From the NCBI GenBank assembly GCA_031423635.1, contig JANPFX010000012.1, positions 1 through 18,868 on the forward strand: DNA of 18,868 nt. Reading direction: 5' to 3'. The DNA is from JANLQX01 sp031423635 (GTDB taxonomy: Bacteria; Actinomycetota; Acidimicrobiia; Acidimicrobiales; JANYDT01). Both the position numbers and the translations under genes were made by a program. Under the pieces are notes generated by a model. The model saw only the letters and a program-made list of their open reading frames with translations. It was not told the DNA's origin and searched no databases. Below are positions 1 through 8,349 of the stretch, one piece after another (position 1 is the first letter of the stretch; the number at the start of each line of letters is the position of its first letter).

Positions 1-726
1 GACATCGGTCTCTCGACGAAGGGGACGATGAAGCCGCCCTCCATCCTTCGATCGATCGCCGGGGCGCTGTCCCGACGTTTCGTCCAGCACGAGTACCTGC
101 TGTCCGACATGGCCGACGACGCTGCGGGGCTGCTCGAAGCGCTCGAGATCGAACGTGCGCATATCGTCGGCGTCTCGATGGGTGGCATGATCACCCAGCA
201 GCTCGCCATCGCCCACCCAAACCGGGTGCGGTCGATCACATCGATCATGTCGACGACCGGCGACCGGCGCGTCGGACGACCGAAGACGTCGATCTCGCTG
301 AAGCTCGCAAGACTGTCGAGAGGTGGACGAGAGACGTACGTGGACCGAGAGGTGGAGATCTTCCGTCTCATCTCGGGCAGTTCGTACGACGAGGCGGCGC
401 TTCGGGCACTTGCCGTCCGCGAACTCGCCCGCGACTACTCACCTGAAGGAATGGCCCGACAGCTCGCGGCGATCGTCGCCAGTCCCGATCGAACGCCGCT
501 CCTGCGCACGCTCAACGTCCCCACGCTCGTTGTGCACGGCCTCGAGGACACCCTCGTCGCGCCCTCGGGTGGTCTCAACACGGTGAAAGCGATCCCCGGT
601 GCCCGTCTCCTGGCGTTCGCCGATATGGGCCACAACCTTCCCGGACACCGAATTCCCGAGATCCTCGACGCCATCGTCGAGAACACCCACCGCGCCGCGG
701 CGCGCACGCCGGCCCCCGTCGGCTAG
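1..726 (+). CDS. Alpha/beta-fold hydrolase, 5' end cut by window edge
   Basis: The frame is open from the first base. The residues before the first Met (DIGLST) match the conserved 'RD.GLST' stretch of RdmC/aclacinomycin-methylesterase-like alpha/beta hydrolases, so the true start lies upstream of the window and ATG 28 is not the start. The nucleophile elbow GVSMGG (Ser codon 175-177) is followed by the family motif 'TSIMSTTG'. The late acid region (GLEDTLVAP) and catalytic His (MGHNLPG) are both present, so the enzyme looks intact from the nucleophile onward. These enzymes hydrolyse esters or related small substrates in the cytoplasm; the substrate cannot be told from sequence. The gene converges on the MATE gene and the two stop codons share the palindrome CTAG (723-726). 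Confident on fold, not on substrate. Confidence 0.85.
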   Translation, partial: DIGLSTKGTMKPPSILRSIAGALSRRFVQHEYLLSDMADDAAGLLEALEIERAHIVGVSMGGMITQQLAIAHPNRVRSITSIMSTTGDRRVGRPKTSISLKLARLSRGGRETYVDREVEIFRLISGSSYDEAALRALAVRELARDYSPEGMARQLAAIVASPDRTPLLRTLNVPTLVVHGLEDTLVAPSGGLNTVKAIPGARLLAFADMGHNLPGHRIPEILDAIVENTHRAAARTPAPVG

Positions 727-2063
727 GTGTACCCGGCCGGGACGGACCCCGGTCGGAGGAACCGTCGGGCGATCGAGACGTTGCCGATCAGACGGGCCAC
801 CATCCACACGTTCACGGCGATCCACACGCCACTAAGTCCACTTACTATGGGTATCGACGTGCGCTGCAGCAGAGCGACGCCCCAGAAGCACGCGGCGGCA
901 GCTACCGCTCCCCCGGCCAGCCACGGGAACAGATCAGCCCCCATCAACACGCCGTCCAGCACGAACACGACCGCCCCGCTGACCTGCAACAGACCGACGA
1001 GGAGCAACACCGGACTGGAACGCGACACGACCGACGCGTCCCCCGAGAACGCATGGCCGAGCACCGGCGAAAGCACGACGATCACCGCGCCCAGTCCGAT
1101 GCCGACGATCACGCCCAGACGAATCAGTCTCCGCGTGACACCCCACAGCTCCGTCGACCCCGCCCGGGCTGCGCCGAGTCGGTTGGCAAACACCGATTGG
1201 GACGAAACAGCAAGGGCGTCGATCATGAGCGCCAGCAGCAGGAAGATCTGCACACCGATCTGGTGAGCCCCGAGGGCCTTGTCGCTGATCCGACTGGCCA
1301 GCCACGTCGAGCCGCTCAGCGTGCTGACCATGAGCGCAGTGCGGATCACCATGGCCACGCCGATACGCAGAAGAGCACGAAGGTGGGCGGCTCGCGGCCG
1401 CTGCAGGCGGATCACACCGCGCAACGCCGCCACGTAGACCAGCACGGCCGTCCACTGAACGATCACGGTGCCCGCGGCCGAACCGGCGATCCCCCAGTGG
1501 AACACCCAGACGAAGACCATCTCGATGACGACGTTGGCGAGGTTCGTGCCGATCGCCAGACGCACCGGAAGCCGGAGGTTCTCGATACCGCGATACCAGC
1601 CCGTGGCAAGCAGCGCGAGAGCAATCGCCGGCAGTCCGAGCGACGCGATGCGGAGATACGTGACGGCGGCGTCGAGCACGTCACCCCTCCCTCCGACACG
1701 CGAAGCAACGGCACGAGCGCCGAAGCCGGCGACCGAGGCCGTCAGCACTCCGAGTGCGACAGCGACGACAAGCCCCTGGCTGACCGCCGCCCGGGCCCCG
1801 GCTTCGTCGCCGGCGCCCCGTCGCTGGGCCACCTGGGTCGTGATGCCGGAAGCGAGGAAGGCGATGAGCCAGGTGAGCGTCGAAAGGACCGTGCCGGCGA
1901 TCGCCAGACCGCCCAACTCACTCGTACCGATGTGACCGACGATCGCGGTGTCGGCCAACACGTAGATCGGCTCGGCGGAGAGCGTCAGAAACGCCGGACC
2001 GGCGAGTCGCAGCAGCCGACGATCGTCAGCGTCGAACACCCGACCGTTGAGGCGATTCTGCAC
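723..2063 (-). CDS. MATE-family multidrug/cation antiporter (DinF-like)
   Basis: The product is 446 residues, the usual MATE length, with about twelve hydrophobic segments. The N-terminal region contains 'LADTAIVGHIG', the hallmark of the MATE fold, with 'ASGITTQVAQRRGAG' after the second helix. The second half-domain repeats the pattern (around 'ALGAHQIGVQIF'). DinF-type actinobacterial MATE proteins export drugs or metabolites using Na+ or H+ gradients; the specific substrate is unknown. The GTG start at 2063 is supported by a leaderless promoter ending 6 nt before it. The gene is divergent from the MFS transporter across a 129-bp gap and convergent with the hydrolase at 1-726. Confidence 0.9.
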   Translation of the reverse strand: MQNRLNGRVFDADDRRLLRLAGPAFLTLSAEPIYVLADTAIVGHIGTSELGGLAIAGTVLSTLTWLIAFLASGITTQVAQRRGAGDEAGARAAVSQGLVVAVALGVLTASVAGFGARAVASRVGGRGDVLDAAVTYLRIASLGLPAIALALLATGWYRGIENLRLPVRLAIGTNLANVVIEMVFVWVFHWGIAGSAAGTVIVQWTAVLVYVAALRGVIRLQRPRAAHLRALLRIGVAMVIRTALMVSTLSGSTWLASRISDKALGAHQIGVQIFLLLALMIDALAVSSQSVFANRLGAARAGSTELWGVTRRLIRLGVIVGIGLGAVIVVLSPVLGHAFSGDASVVSRSSPVLLLVGLLQVSGAVVFVLDGVLMGADLFPWLAGGAVAAAACFWGVALLQRTSIPIVSGLSGVWIAVNVWMVARLIGNVSIARRFLRPGSVPAGYT

Positions 2064-2069
2064 GCCGTG

Positions 2070-2075
2070 ACGCTA
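2070..2075 (-). promoter_or_regulatory. -10 element for leaderless MATE transcript
   Basis: TAGCGT on the minus strand ends 6 nt before the GTG start at 2063. This places transcription initiation at or next to the start codon, so no Shine-Dalgarno sequence is expected. Confidence 0.6.
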
Positions 2076-2180
2076 GCGACCCCAGCGGCTCCGGAGAGTG
2101 TGCACTCAGTCGCCTTGTGTTCAAGGGCGACCGAGCGCGCAACGTCCAGCGCCGCCGATTGGCCGACCCACAACGATCTG

Positions 2181-2186
2181 TACAGT
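2181..2186 (+). promoter_or_regulatory. -10 element for leaderless MFS transcript
   Basis: TACAGT followed by 6 nt and GTG 2193. This element helps choose the start within a frame that is open far upstream. Confidence 0.65.
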
Positions 2187-2192
2187 GCTCGG

Positions 2193-3368
2193 GTGAATCT
2201 GGGCGGACGACCACGGGCGAACAGTGCGCGCCGGGCAACCGTGCTGTCGGTGTCGATCACCTACCTGGCCTTCGCCGTCCCGACCTCCATGCTCGGGGTC
2301 TTGTGGCCGGACGTCCGGGAGCGGTTCGGTCAGTCGCTCGGGAAACTGGGCCTCGTGACGCTGGCGTACGGCATCGGTCGCTTGTCGACAGCGACCATCG
2401 GCCGCCGCGCGATCCGGCGGATGGGCATGGGTCCAGCGTTCAGCGCCGGGCTCGTCACGTTCGCCATCACCTGCGCGTTCATGGCGCTGTCCACCTCGTG
2501 GGTGACGTTTCTTGCGGCTGTCGCGGCGCTCGGTGCGGCGGCCGGATCGCTGGACTCCATCGGCGCCACCTTCATCGCCGGACGGGCAAGCGTTGGTGAC
2601 GCCGGCCTCATTCACGGCTCGTACGGTATCGGCGCGACGATCGGTCCGGTCATCGTCGCGTCGCTTCAGAACTGGCGTCTCTCCGCTGCTGCGGGGGCCA
2701 TTGTGGCGGGAGGCGCCTTGGTTGCCGCTGCCTCAGCCAGGGGCCAATGGCTGTTGTCGACGACCGTTGAGCCCACCGAAGCGGCGCCGACCGCACGGGT
2801 GCCACGATTCGCCGTCACGGTGTCGATGCTGACGCTTGGCGCGTTCGTGGCGATCGAGGTCATGACGGGGGTCTGGGCCTTCACCTATCTGACCGAAGGA
2901 CGCGGGGTGACCGATCGTGCGGCAGCGATCGGGGTCGCAGGGTTCTGGGCCGGGGCGACCCTCGGTCGGCTCACCATGTCTCATCCCGCCGTGGCACGGC
3001 TCATCAATCGAGTCGGCCTCGCCGGCGTGGCGAGCGCCTGCGCCGCGATGCTCCTTGGACTCGTGGTTGCTCCGCGCGGTGTGGGGCTCGGATGCCTCGT
3101 GCTTGCCGGAGTGGCGCTCGCTCCGATAGTTCCGTCGATGTTCGCCACCACATCGGACCGGGTCGGAGCATCGTTGGTCACTCGGGTGTCAGGCTGGCAG
3201 TTGATCGCGACCAATCTCGGCGCGATCACCGTGCCCGCATTCGTCGGCGAACTGGTCGATTCACAAGGGCCGGACATCATTCCGGCGGTCGCGATCGCCA
3301 TCATCGTGGCGGTCGGGATTCCCCTGCTGCTCGTGACGAAGCGCCTTCCAATCCACGCGAACGCATGA
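2193..3368 (+). CDS. Major facilitator superfamily transporter
   Basis: The 391-residue product has about twelve membrane segments in two six-helix halves, the usual MFS size. The loop between helices 2 and 3 carries 'GRLSTATIGRRAIRRMG', a variant of the MFS motif A (GxLaDrxGrr). A second-half counterpart is seen at 'GATLGRLTMSHP'. A charged hydrophilic loop around residue 190 separates the halves. Such proteins move small solutes across the cytoplasmic membrane by ion coupling; the substrate is not predictable. The frame is open from 1053, but residues encoded before 2193 are antisense to the MATE gene and arginine/histidine-rich. The GTG at 2193, 6 nt after TACAGT, is the chosen start. It forms a divergent transporter pair with the MATE gene. 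Confidence 0.87.
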   Translation: MNLGGRPRANSARRATVLSVSITYLAFAVPTSMLGVLWPDVRERFGQSLGKLGLVTLAYGIGRLSTATIGRRAIRRMGMGPAFSAGLVTFAITCAFMALSTSWVTFLAAVAALGAAAGSLDSIGATFIAGRASVGDAGLIHGSYGIGATIGPVIVASLQNWRLSAAAGAIVAGGALVAAASARGQWLLSTTVEPTEAAPTARVPRFAVTVSMLTLGAFVAIEVMTGVWAFTYLTEGRGVTDRAAAIGVAGFWAGATLGRLTMSHPAVARLINRVGLAGVASACAAMLLGLVVAPRGVGLGCLVLAGVALAPIVPSMFATTSDRVGASLVTRVSGWQLIATNLGAITVPAFVGELVDSQGPDIIPAVAIAIIVAVGIPLLLVTKRLPIHANA

Positions 3369-3407
3369 CCGGGTTCACCGACACCTGAGCTTGCAATCCG
3401 AGAGTCC

Positions 3408-3413
3408 TACACT
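3408..3413 (+). promoter_or_regulatory. -10 element for leaderless epoxide-hydrolase-like gene
   Basis: TACACT lies 6 nt before ATG 3420, in the 51-bp gap after the MFS stop. It suggests the gene has its own promoter and does not rely on readthrough. Confidence 0.6.
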
Positions 3414-3419
3414 CAGCAG

Positions 3420-4382
3420 ATGATCGCCGCCTCCTTCACCAACGTCCGCAACGGTGACACCTCCGTGCGCGTCGCGACGGTTGGTTCCGGCCCACTGATC
3501 CTCTGTATTCACGGATGGCCGGAGCTGTGGATCTCGTGGCGCCATCAGATGAAGCATTTCTCGCAGCTCGGTTTCACCGTGGCGGCAATGGACGTTCGGG
3601 GATACGGCGGCAGCTCGAAGCCGACGGAGATCTCGGCCTACGCACTCACGGAGCTGTGCGCCGATGCCGCCGCCGTCATCGATGAGCTCGGCGGCGGAAA
3701 GGCCATCGTGTTCGGCCACGACTGGGGCGCACCGATTGCCTGGAACACGGCGCGGCTGTACCCGGAGAAGGTCCTCGCTGTCGCCGGGTTGAGTGTGCCC
3801 TACGGGCCGGTCGGCCCGGCGTCGTCCCTGGAGATGTGGAAGCAGCTCTACGCCGATCGCTTCTTCTACCAGACCTACTTCCAGGAGCCCGGAGTCGCCG
3901 AGGCCGAGTTCGGGGTCGACACGGCAAAGAGCCTGCGGATGATCTACTTCTCGATCAGCGGCGAAGGCGCCGGGCTCTTCCTGCAGCACAAGCCGGCGGA
4001 CGCGAAGTTTCTCGACGGTCTCGTCGACCCCGACCCGTTCCCGGCGTGGATGAGCGCCGACGAGTTGCGGATGTACGCCGAGGCGATCGAGGCGGGTGGT
4101 TGGCACGGCCCGCTCAACCGGTACCGCGCACAGACACTCGACTCTGCCGACCTCGGGTCGCGTCCCGATCCTGTTCTCACCCAGCCAGCGACCTTCATCG
4201 CCGGCGAACTTGACGCCGTCCGCAACTTCGTTCCCGGCATCGACATCTTCTCGTTCGCACCCGGGGCGTGCGCCGACTACCGGGGCTCCACGATCATCCC
4301 GGGCGTCGGACACTGGGTGCAGCAGGAAGCCCCGGCGGAAGTCAATGCGGCGCTCGAGGCATTCATCGAGTCACTCGACTGA
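3420..4382 (+). CDS. Epoxide-hydrolase-like alpha/beta hydrolase
   Basis: The 320-residue protein has the oxyanion-hole motif HGWPE near residue 30 and the nucleophile motif FGHDWGAP. The nucleophile is Asp101, not Ser, as in epoxide hydrolases and haloalkane dehalogenases; HGxP favours epoxide hydrolase. The catalytic base is His298 in 'GVGHWVQQEAP'. A lid region rich in Tyr (YQTYF, around residues 140-230) could provide the two epoxide-activating tyrosines. The expected reaction is hydrolysis of an epoxide to a diol through an Asp ester intermediate, in the cytoplasm. No signal peptide is seen. The length fits the family (about 300-330). The physiological substrate is unknown. Confidence 0.87.
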   Translation: MIAASFTNVRNGDTSVRVATVGSGPLILCIHGWPELWISWRHQMKHFSQLGFTVAAMDVRGYGGSSKPTEISAYALTELCADAAAVIDELGGGKAIVFGHDWGAPIAWNTARLYPEKVLAVAGLSVPYGPVGPASSLEMWKQLYADRFFYQTYFQEPGVAEAEFGVDTAKSLRMIYFSISGEGAGLFLQHKPADAKFLDGLVDPDPFPAWMSADELRMYAEAIEAGGWHGPLNRYRAQTLDSADLGSRPDPVLTQPATFIAGELDAVRNFVPGIDIFSFAPGACADYRGSTIIPGVGHWVQQEAPAEVNAALEAFIESLD

Positions 4383-4465
4383 CTGCACGAAAGACATTTG
4401 CGTGGAGAGCCGGGGCGATCGATTCGGGCGTGAGGGGTTTCGGCGTGAAGAGAGGTGGGTAGCCA

Positions 4466-4681
4466 ATGATCATGACAACAATCGCGTTCCCCCACCGTCG
4501 ATCCGCGTCTTTGCGCGCTTCGGACAACAACCATCGGCGGGCTCGTCAGGGGCCACGTTCGGGGCCCTTCAAATCTCACTTTCTGAAATCACCAAAAGTC
4601 GCCGCGGCGCTCAACATCATCGCCACCACATCGGTCGTGCTCTCATCAGCAGGAATCGTTGCCGGCACCTGGCATCGCTGA
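4466..4681 (+). CDS. Small hypothetical membrane protein, or 5' remnant of the broken kinase
   Basis: This 71-codon ORF begins at ATG 4466. It is one of the few starts here with a good Shine-Dalgarno sequence (AGAGGTGG, about 8 nt upstream). The first 45 residues are basic (RR, RRAR, PRS). The C-terminal 25 are hydrophobic (around 'ALNIIATTSVVL') and could form one membrane helix. It ends in TGA 4679-4681, and the same frame continues directly into the kinase remnant at 4682. It may therefore be the N-terminal membrane anchor of that dead gene rather than an independent gene. I recognise no family. Confidence 0.35.
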   Translation: MIMTTIAFPHRRSASLRASDNNHRRARQGPRSGPFKSHFLKSPKVAAALNIIATTSVVLSSAGIVAGTWHR

Positions 4682-5541
4682 GTGCCTTCGGGCACGATGA
4701 TTGTGCCGGTAAACGTGCAGGAACCATTTCGCTCAGGCCCATTCCGAAGCGTCGAAGTTCTGCGAAGCTTTCAGCCAGGAGACTTCGACCAGGGCGAACA
4801 AGTGGTCACCGCTCGAACCGGGATCGGACGACTCGCCCGGGGCATGAACCTGATGCTCGACCGCCTCCAGTCCTTCAACGAGCGACAACGCAGGTTCGTC
4901 GCTGACGCGTCCCACGAGCTCTCGAGCCCGCTGGCTTCTACGCTCGCAGACTTGGAGGAGGCACTCGCGCACCCGCAATCGACGGATTGGCCCGAGATCG
5001 CTCGGGTCTGGTGACCGACAATCAGCGCATGACGGGGCTTGTTGCCGATCTGTTGTTCCTTGCCACATCCGACGCCACGGCGAGCGCCCCCGTCGGCGTT
5101 CCGTCGACCTCGACGACGTGGTTCTTGCCGAGGTGGCCCGCCGTTCGCCAACGCGCCGAAGTGGAGATCGACGTCAGCGGCGTCCGCCCCGTCGAGGTTC
5201 GCGCCGACAGCGGGCAGTTGGGGCAGGTAGTACGGAACCTTCTCGACAACGCAGTCCGCTACGCAAGCTCGCAGGTCATCGTGGAACTCACCGCCGACTC
5301 GACCCGGGCCGTCCTCGTCGTTGCCGACGACGGACCGGGAATTCCCTCCGAGGACCTCGAGCGGATCTTCGAGCGGTTCGCGCGGCTTGATGATTGACGA
5401 AGTCGAGGGACCGGAGGATCTGGTCTGGGCCTGGCCATCGCTCGCCAGATCATCGACAGCCAAGGCGGGAGCATCGTCCCAGAGAAGAGTTCCGACGGCG
5501 CTCGATTCGCCGTAGTTCTGCCGTTCGGCGGTGACGTTTGA
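4682..5541 (+). pseudogene. Sensor histidine kinase, broken by frameshifts and a stop codon
   Basis: Kinase pieces appear in order but in different frames. A partial sensor/HAMP region (GDFDQG...RLARGMNLMLDRL) and the H-box 'RRFVADASHELSSPL' are in frame 2 up to stop 5012. A one-base deletion near 5008 moves the frame so that 'NQRMTGLVADLLFLA' follows. The stretch 'SVDLDDVVLAEVARR' is in frame 3 (5100-5144), entered near the C5 run at 5087-5091 and left near 5150. The ATPase domain (VVRNLLDNAVRY, DDGPGIP, RIFERFARLDD) is back in frame 1. TGA 5395-5397 then interrupts it just before 'GTGGSGLGLAIARQI', and the frame ends at TGA 5539. The second membrane helix also seems lost. No partner regulator is adjacent. 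Several independent lesions make recoding unlikely. Confidence 0.85.
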
Positions 5542-5610
5542 TGAATCGCCGTTCGCTTCGTAGCTCGTCGAAGGCGGACCGCACCCACTTCCCCGAAGCC
5601 CAGACGTGGG

Positions 5611-5616
5611 TACGCT
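5611..5616 (+). promoter_or_regulatory. -10 element for leaderless SGNH hydrolase gene
   Basis: TACGCT is followed by 6 nt and GTG 5623. The 81-bp gap after the dead kinase thus carries a promoter that isolates the downstream gene. Confidence 0.6.
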
Positions 5617-5622
5617 TGCGGG

Positions 5623-6447
5623 GTGGAGCCGACGCCAACGTCGCCAGGTCGAGGTCGGTCGACACCGACGGACTCCAGCCGCGCGCTGCGCTTCGTGGGG
5701 CTCGGTGACAGCCTGACGCAGGGCGTCGGTGACCCGCGGCCCGGTCGCGCCGGGTTCTCCGGACAACTCGATGGATGGGTGTCGTACTTTGCGGCGGCGG
5801 TGGAGGGCTCCGGCCAATCGGTCGAGGTGCGGAACTTCGCGCTCGCCGGATCCAGAATCGAGCACGTCATCGCCGACCAACTCCAAAACGCTTTGGCCGC
5901 GCCCGCGGATGTGATGTCGTGCTTCATCGGCATCAATGACCTGTGGATCGCCGACCTCGACCTTGACGAGTTCGGTGCACGCTTCCACGCGCTGTTCCGT
6001 GATCTCCGAGCCCACGCGCCGGTGGTCATGACCGCATCGATTCACGACGTGTTCGCTCCGTTCCCCGTCCGGGCGCCATTGCGCGAGAAGCTCAACCGAA
6101 ACGTGGCGGTGATGAACGACATCATCAACGCCGCAGTCACCGAACTCAGTCTCGTGCTCATCGACCTCGCCGGCCGACCCGACATGTTCACGTCAGCAGT
6201 CAGAGCCGTCGACCGGCTGCACCCGAACCGTTACGGTCACCAGCTGATTGCCGCCGAGGTCGTAAAGGAGCTGCATGGACGCGGTCACCTGCTCAGCGTC
6301 GTCCCGCCGACGGCCGCTCCAGTTCGCCGCGGTGTCGCCGATCTTGCCCACGTGGCCTGGGTCAGCGGCTACGTCAAACAGAACTGGAAGCGATGGCGCG
6401 AGGAGATCGCCGCGTCGAAGGCCCGCCAGGGCGGTTCCGCCAACTGA
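5623..6447 (+). CDS. SGNH/GDSL-type lipase/esterase
   Basis: The 274-residue protein has all four blocks of the SGNH superfamily: block I 'GLGDSLTQG' (nucleophile Ser30), block II around Gly76 (NFALAGS), block III 'GINDLW' (Asn105) and block V 'DRLHPNRYGH' (Asp197, His200). The reaction is hydrolysis of an ester or acyl bond; the substrate is unknown. There is no obvious signal peptide: the N-terminus is Pro/Ser/Arg-rich, so a cytoplasmic location is likely. The C-terminal 50 residues extend past block V and are basic (KQNWKRWREEIAASKARQ). GTG 5623 is chosen because it lies 6 nt after TACGCT. The gene converges on the deacylase gene with a 37-bp gap. Confidence 0.88.
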   Translation: MEPTPTSPGRGRSTPTDSSRALRFVGLGDSLTQGVGDPRPGRAGFSGQLDGWVSYFAAAVEGSGQSVEVRNFALAGSRIEHVIADQLQNALAAPADVMSCFIGINDLWIADLDLDEFGARFHALFRDLRAHAPVVMTASIHDVFAPFPVRAPLREKLNRNVAVMNDIINAAVTELSLVLIDLAGRPDMFTSAVRAVDRLHPNRYGHQLIAAEVVKELHGRGHLLSVVPPTAAPVRRGVADLAHVAWVSGYVKQNWKRWREEIAASKARQGGSAN

Positions 6448-6484
6448 CGCGTAACGGTTGGCCCAGCGGCGTGCGGACGGAGTG

Positions 6485-8242
6485 TCAGCTCCGAACGAGG
6501 CGACCCGGACGCGCCCCGGTGTCGGCATCCGCGCGGCGGGTCATGACGCCGTTGCACATGGTCGCCACGTAACCCTTCACGGGCTGGATGAGCCTGGTTC
6601 CGCCAGCCGGAAGATCGTGGTGCGCGACCGGCGGTGACACCCGAAGGCCGGCGTGGTCGATCACATTGACATCTGCGCGCATACCAACCTTCAGACTGCC
6701 CCGATCAGTGAGCCCATAGAGCGCCGCGTTGCGCGAGGTCTGCTTGGCAACCATGAACTCCAGCGGGATCTGCTCACCCCGATGACGGTCACGCGTCCAA
6801 TGAGTGAGCTGGGTGGTCGGCATCGTGCCGTCGCAGATCAGGGTGACGTGGGCGCCGGCGTCGCTGAGTCCGGTCACGGTGTGCTGATCAAGGAGCATCT
6901 CCCGGAGAACTTCCATGCGCGCGTAGCAATCGACGGTGCTCAGCGATGCGAACCGCGTTCCGCCTTCGCTGATGAGGAAGTCGTAGAGGTACTCGAGCGG
7001 ATCACGTCCTTCCGCCCGCGCCATCGCGCCGAGGGTCGCGTCCTTGGTGGGCTCGTAGTCGACCGGATCGTTGAGCGGGAACATCACTGCGGCGCTGCGC
7101 CCGAAGAGTCCGTAGACGTTCTCCATCGAACCGGGAGCCTCGGGCTTCACGCTCGCCTCGGCGAGCAGTTTGGTCTTGATATCCGGATTCGCCATCGCGA
7201 TCGCCCGCTCGGCGATCGGCAACTTGGCCAGAAGCTCGATGTACGTGGGCTTGCGCATGAAGGCGTGGTAGGCGCTGAGCCCGGTGAGGAACCCGATCGG
7301 GCGCGAAGCGACCTGAGGATGAAGTTGGGCGCCGGCATCGTTGGCGATCGCCGTGAGGCGAAGGATCTCGCGCCAGAGATTCGGGTCGTAGTCGGCCGAC
7401 TGCACGAGCGTGAACGTGACTGGTCGCCCACTCACCTCGGAGAACCGCCGCATGAGGTCGTGCTCGGCCTCCTGGGTCGTCTTCTCGCCGCCCAGGTTCT
7501 GGAGCTTGCCGACGGTTCCCGCCGGGATCATCTCGAACACGCCCTTGCCGGCGCGCCGGATCCCCTCTGCGATGCCGAGCAGTTCCTCGTCGGCGGCGAA
7601 GGTCCCCGGCACCGGCGTACCCCACAACGACCGATGGCCGATGGTCCGAGACGTGCTGAAGCCGAGCGCTCCCGCGCATACCGCCTCTTCGACGATGCGC
7701 GCCATCGCCGCGATGTCATCGGCGGTGGAGTCCTCGTTCACCCGTCCGCGCTCCCCCATCGCATAGAAGCGAACGGACCCGTGAGGAATCTGGGTACCGA
7801 CATCGAGCGCATACTCCCGCTTGGCCAGGTAGTCCATGTATTCGGGGAAGGTCTCCCAAGCACCCCACTCCATTCCTTCATACAGAGCCGACCCCGGGAT
7901 GTCCTCTACGCCTTCCATGAGCTCGATGAGCTCCTGCTCACGTCCCGGCGGAACCGGAGCGAAACCCACGCCGCAGTTGCCCATCACCACGGTCGTCACA
8001 CCGTTGTCGGCCGATGGAGCCAGCGCGGAATCCCAGCAGACCTGACCGTCGTAGTGGGTGTGCACGTCGACCCAGCCGGGTGTGACGATCGCGCCGTCGG
8101 CGTCGACGACCTGGCGGGCCGCGGCCGTGATCGATCCGCCGACTTCGACGATCCGACCATCAGCGACCGCAACGTCTCCGGTGCACCGCGCCTGCCCGGT
8201 TCCGTCGACGATCGTTCCGCCCTTGATCACGTAGTCGTACAT
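6485..8242 (-). CDS. N-acyl-D-amino-acid deacylase family amidohydrolase
   Basis: The 585-residue length is typical of the D-aminoacylase group of the amidohydrolase superfamily. The N-terminus shows 'IKGGTIVDGTG', then the metal motif HTHYD (His61, His63). 'VMGNCGVGFAP' follows, carrying Cys90 at the position of the metal-bridging cysteine of D-aminoacylases. 'SRTIGH' supplies a further ligand region, and 'SDAGAHV' near residue 470 gives the catalytic Asp. The C-terminus returns to the small beta domain (VGMRADVNVIDHAGL). Members hydrolyse N-acyl-D-amino acids, or related amides, in the cytoplasm. The subgroup is often annotated 'amidohydrolase family protein' because substrates vary. ATG 8242 lies 6 nt after a TAGCCT -10 element. 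It is divergent from the AhpD-like selenoprotein gene across 107 bp. Confidence 0.9.
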   Translation of the reverse strand: MYDYVIKGGTIVDGTGQARCTGDVAVADGRIVEVGGSITAAARQVVDADGAIVTPGWVDVHTHYDGQVCWDSALAPSADNGVTTVVMGNCGVGFAPVPPGREQELIELMEGVEDIPGSALYEGMEWGAWETFPEYMDYLAKREYALDVGTQIPHGSVRFYAMGERGRVNEDSTADDIAAMARIVEEAVCAGALGFSTSRTIGHRSLWGTPVPGTFAADEELLGIAEGIRRAGKGVFEMIPAGTVGKLQNLGGEKTTQEAEHDLMRRFSEVSGRPVTFTLVQSADYDPNLWREILRLTAIANDAGAQLHPQVASRPIGFLTGLSAYHAFMRKPTYIELLAKLPIAERAIAMANPDIKTKLLAEASVKPEAPGSMENVYGLFGRSAAVMFPLNDPVDYEPTKDATLGAMARAEGRDPLEYLYDFLISEGGTRFASLSTVDCYARMEVLREMLLDQHTVTGLSDAGAHVTLICDGTMPTTQLTHWTRDRHRGEQIPLEFMVAKQTSRNAALYGLTDRGSLKVGMRADVNVIDHAGLRVSPPVAHHDLPAGGTRLIQPVKGYVATMCNGVMTRRADADTGARPGRLVRS

Positions 8243-8248
8243 CCCTGA

Positions 8249-8254
8249 AGGCTA
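8249..8254 (-). promoter_or_regulatory. -10 element for leaderless deacylase gene
   Basis: TAGCCT on the minus strand ends 6 nt before ATG 8242. It shares the 107-bp divergent region with the promoter of the AhpD-like gene. Confidence 0.6.
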
Positions 8255-8336
8255 CGGCCTCGTCTCGACGGAACCCAAGCCCGGCGCCGCCGCCTAGGCA
8301 AACGCCGCGCCCCGAGACGTTTTCGCCGAAGTGCTC

Positions 8337-8342
8337 TACGCT
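8337..8342 (+). promoter_or_regulatory. -10 element for the AhpD-like selenoprotein gene
   Basis: TACGCT is followed by 7 nt and ATG 8350, giving a leaderless start. No equivalent element precedes ATG 9004 downstream of the TGA, which argues against the 3' part being a separate gene. Confidence 0.6.
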
Positions 8343-8349
8343 GCCGTCG

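Noticed and set aside
1053..2192. Long N-terminal extension of the MFS frame, open from 1053
   Set aside because: It is antisense to the MATE gene, its translation is low-complexity Arg/His/Asp, and a leaderless promoter sits at the internal GTG 2193.
5395..5397. Selenocysteine in the kinase at 4682-5541
   Set aside because: The codon is in the loop before the G2 box, where no Cys is expected, and the gene also carries three frameshifts.
6653..8248. 531-codon ORF on the plus strand
   Set aside because: It lies fully antisense to the well-supported deacylase; its protein has no recognisable motif and reflects high-GC codon structure.
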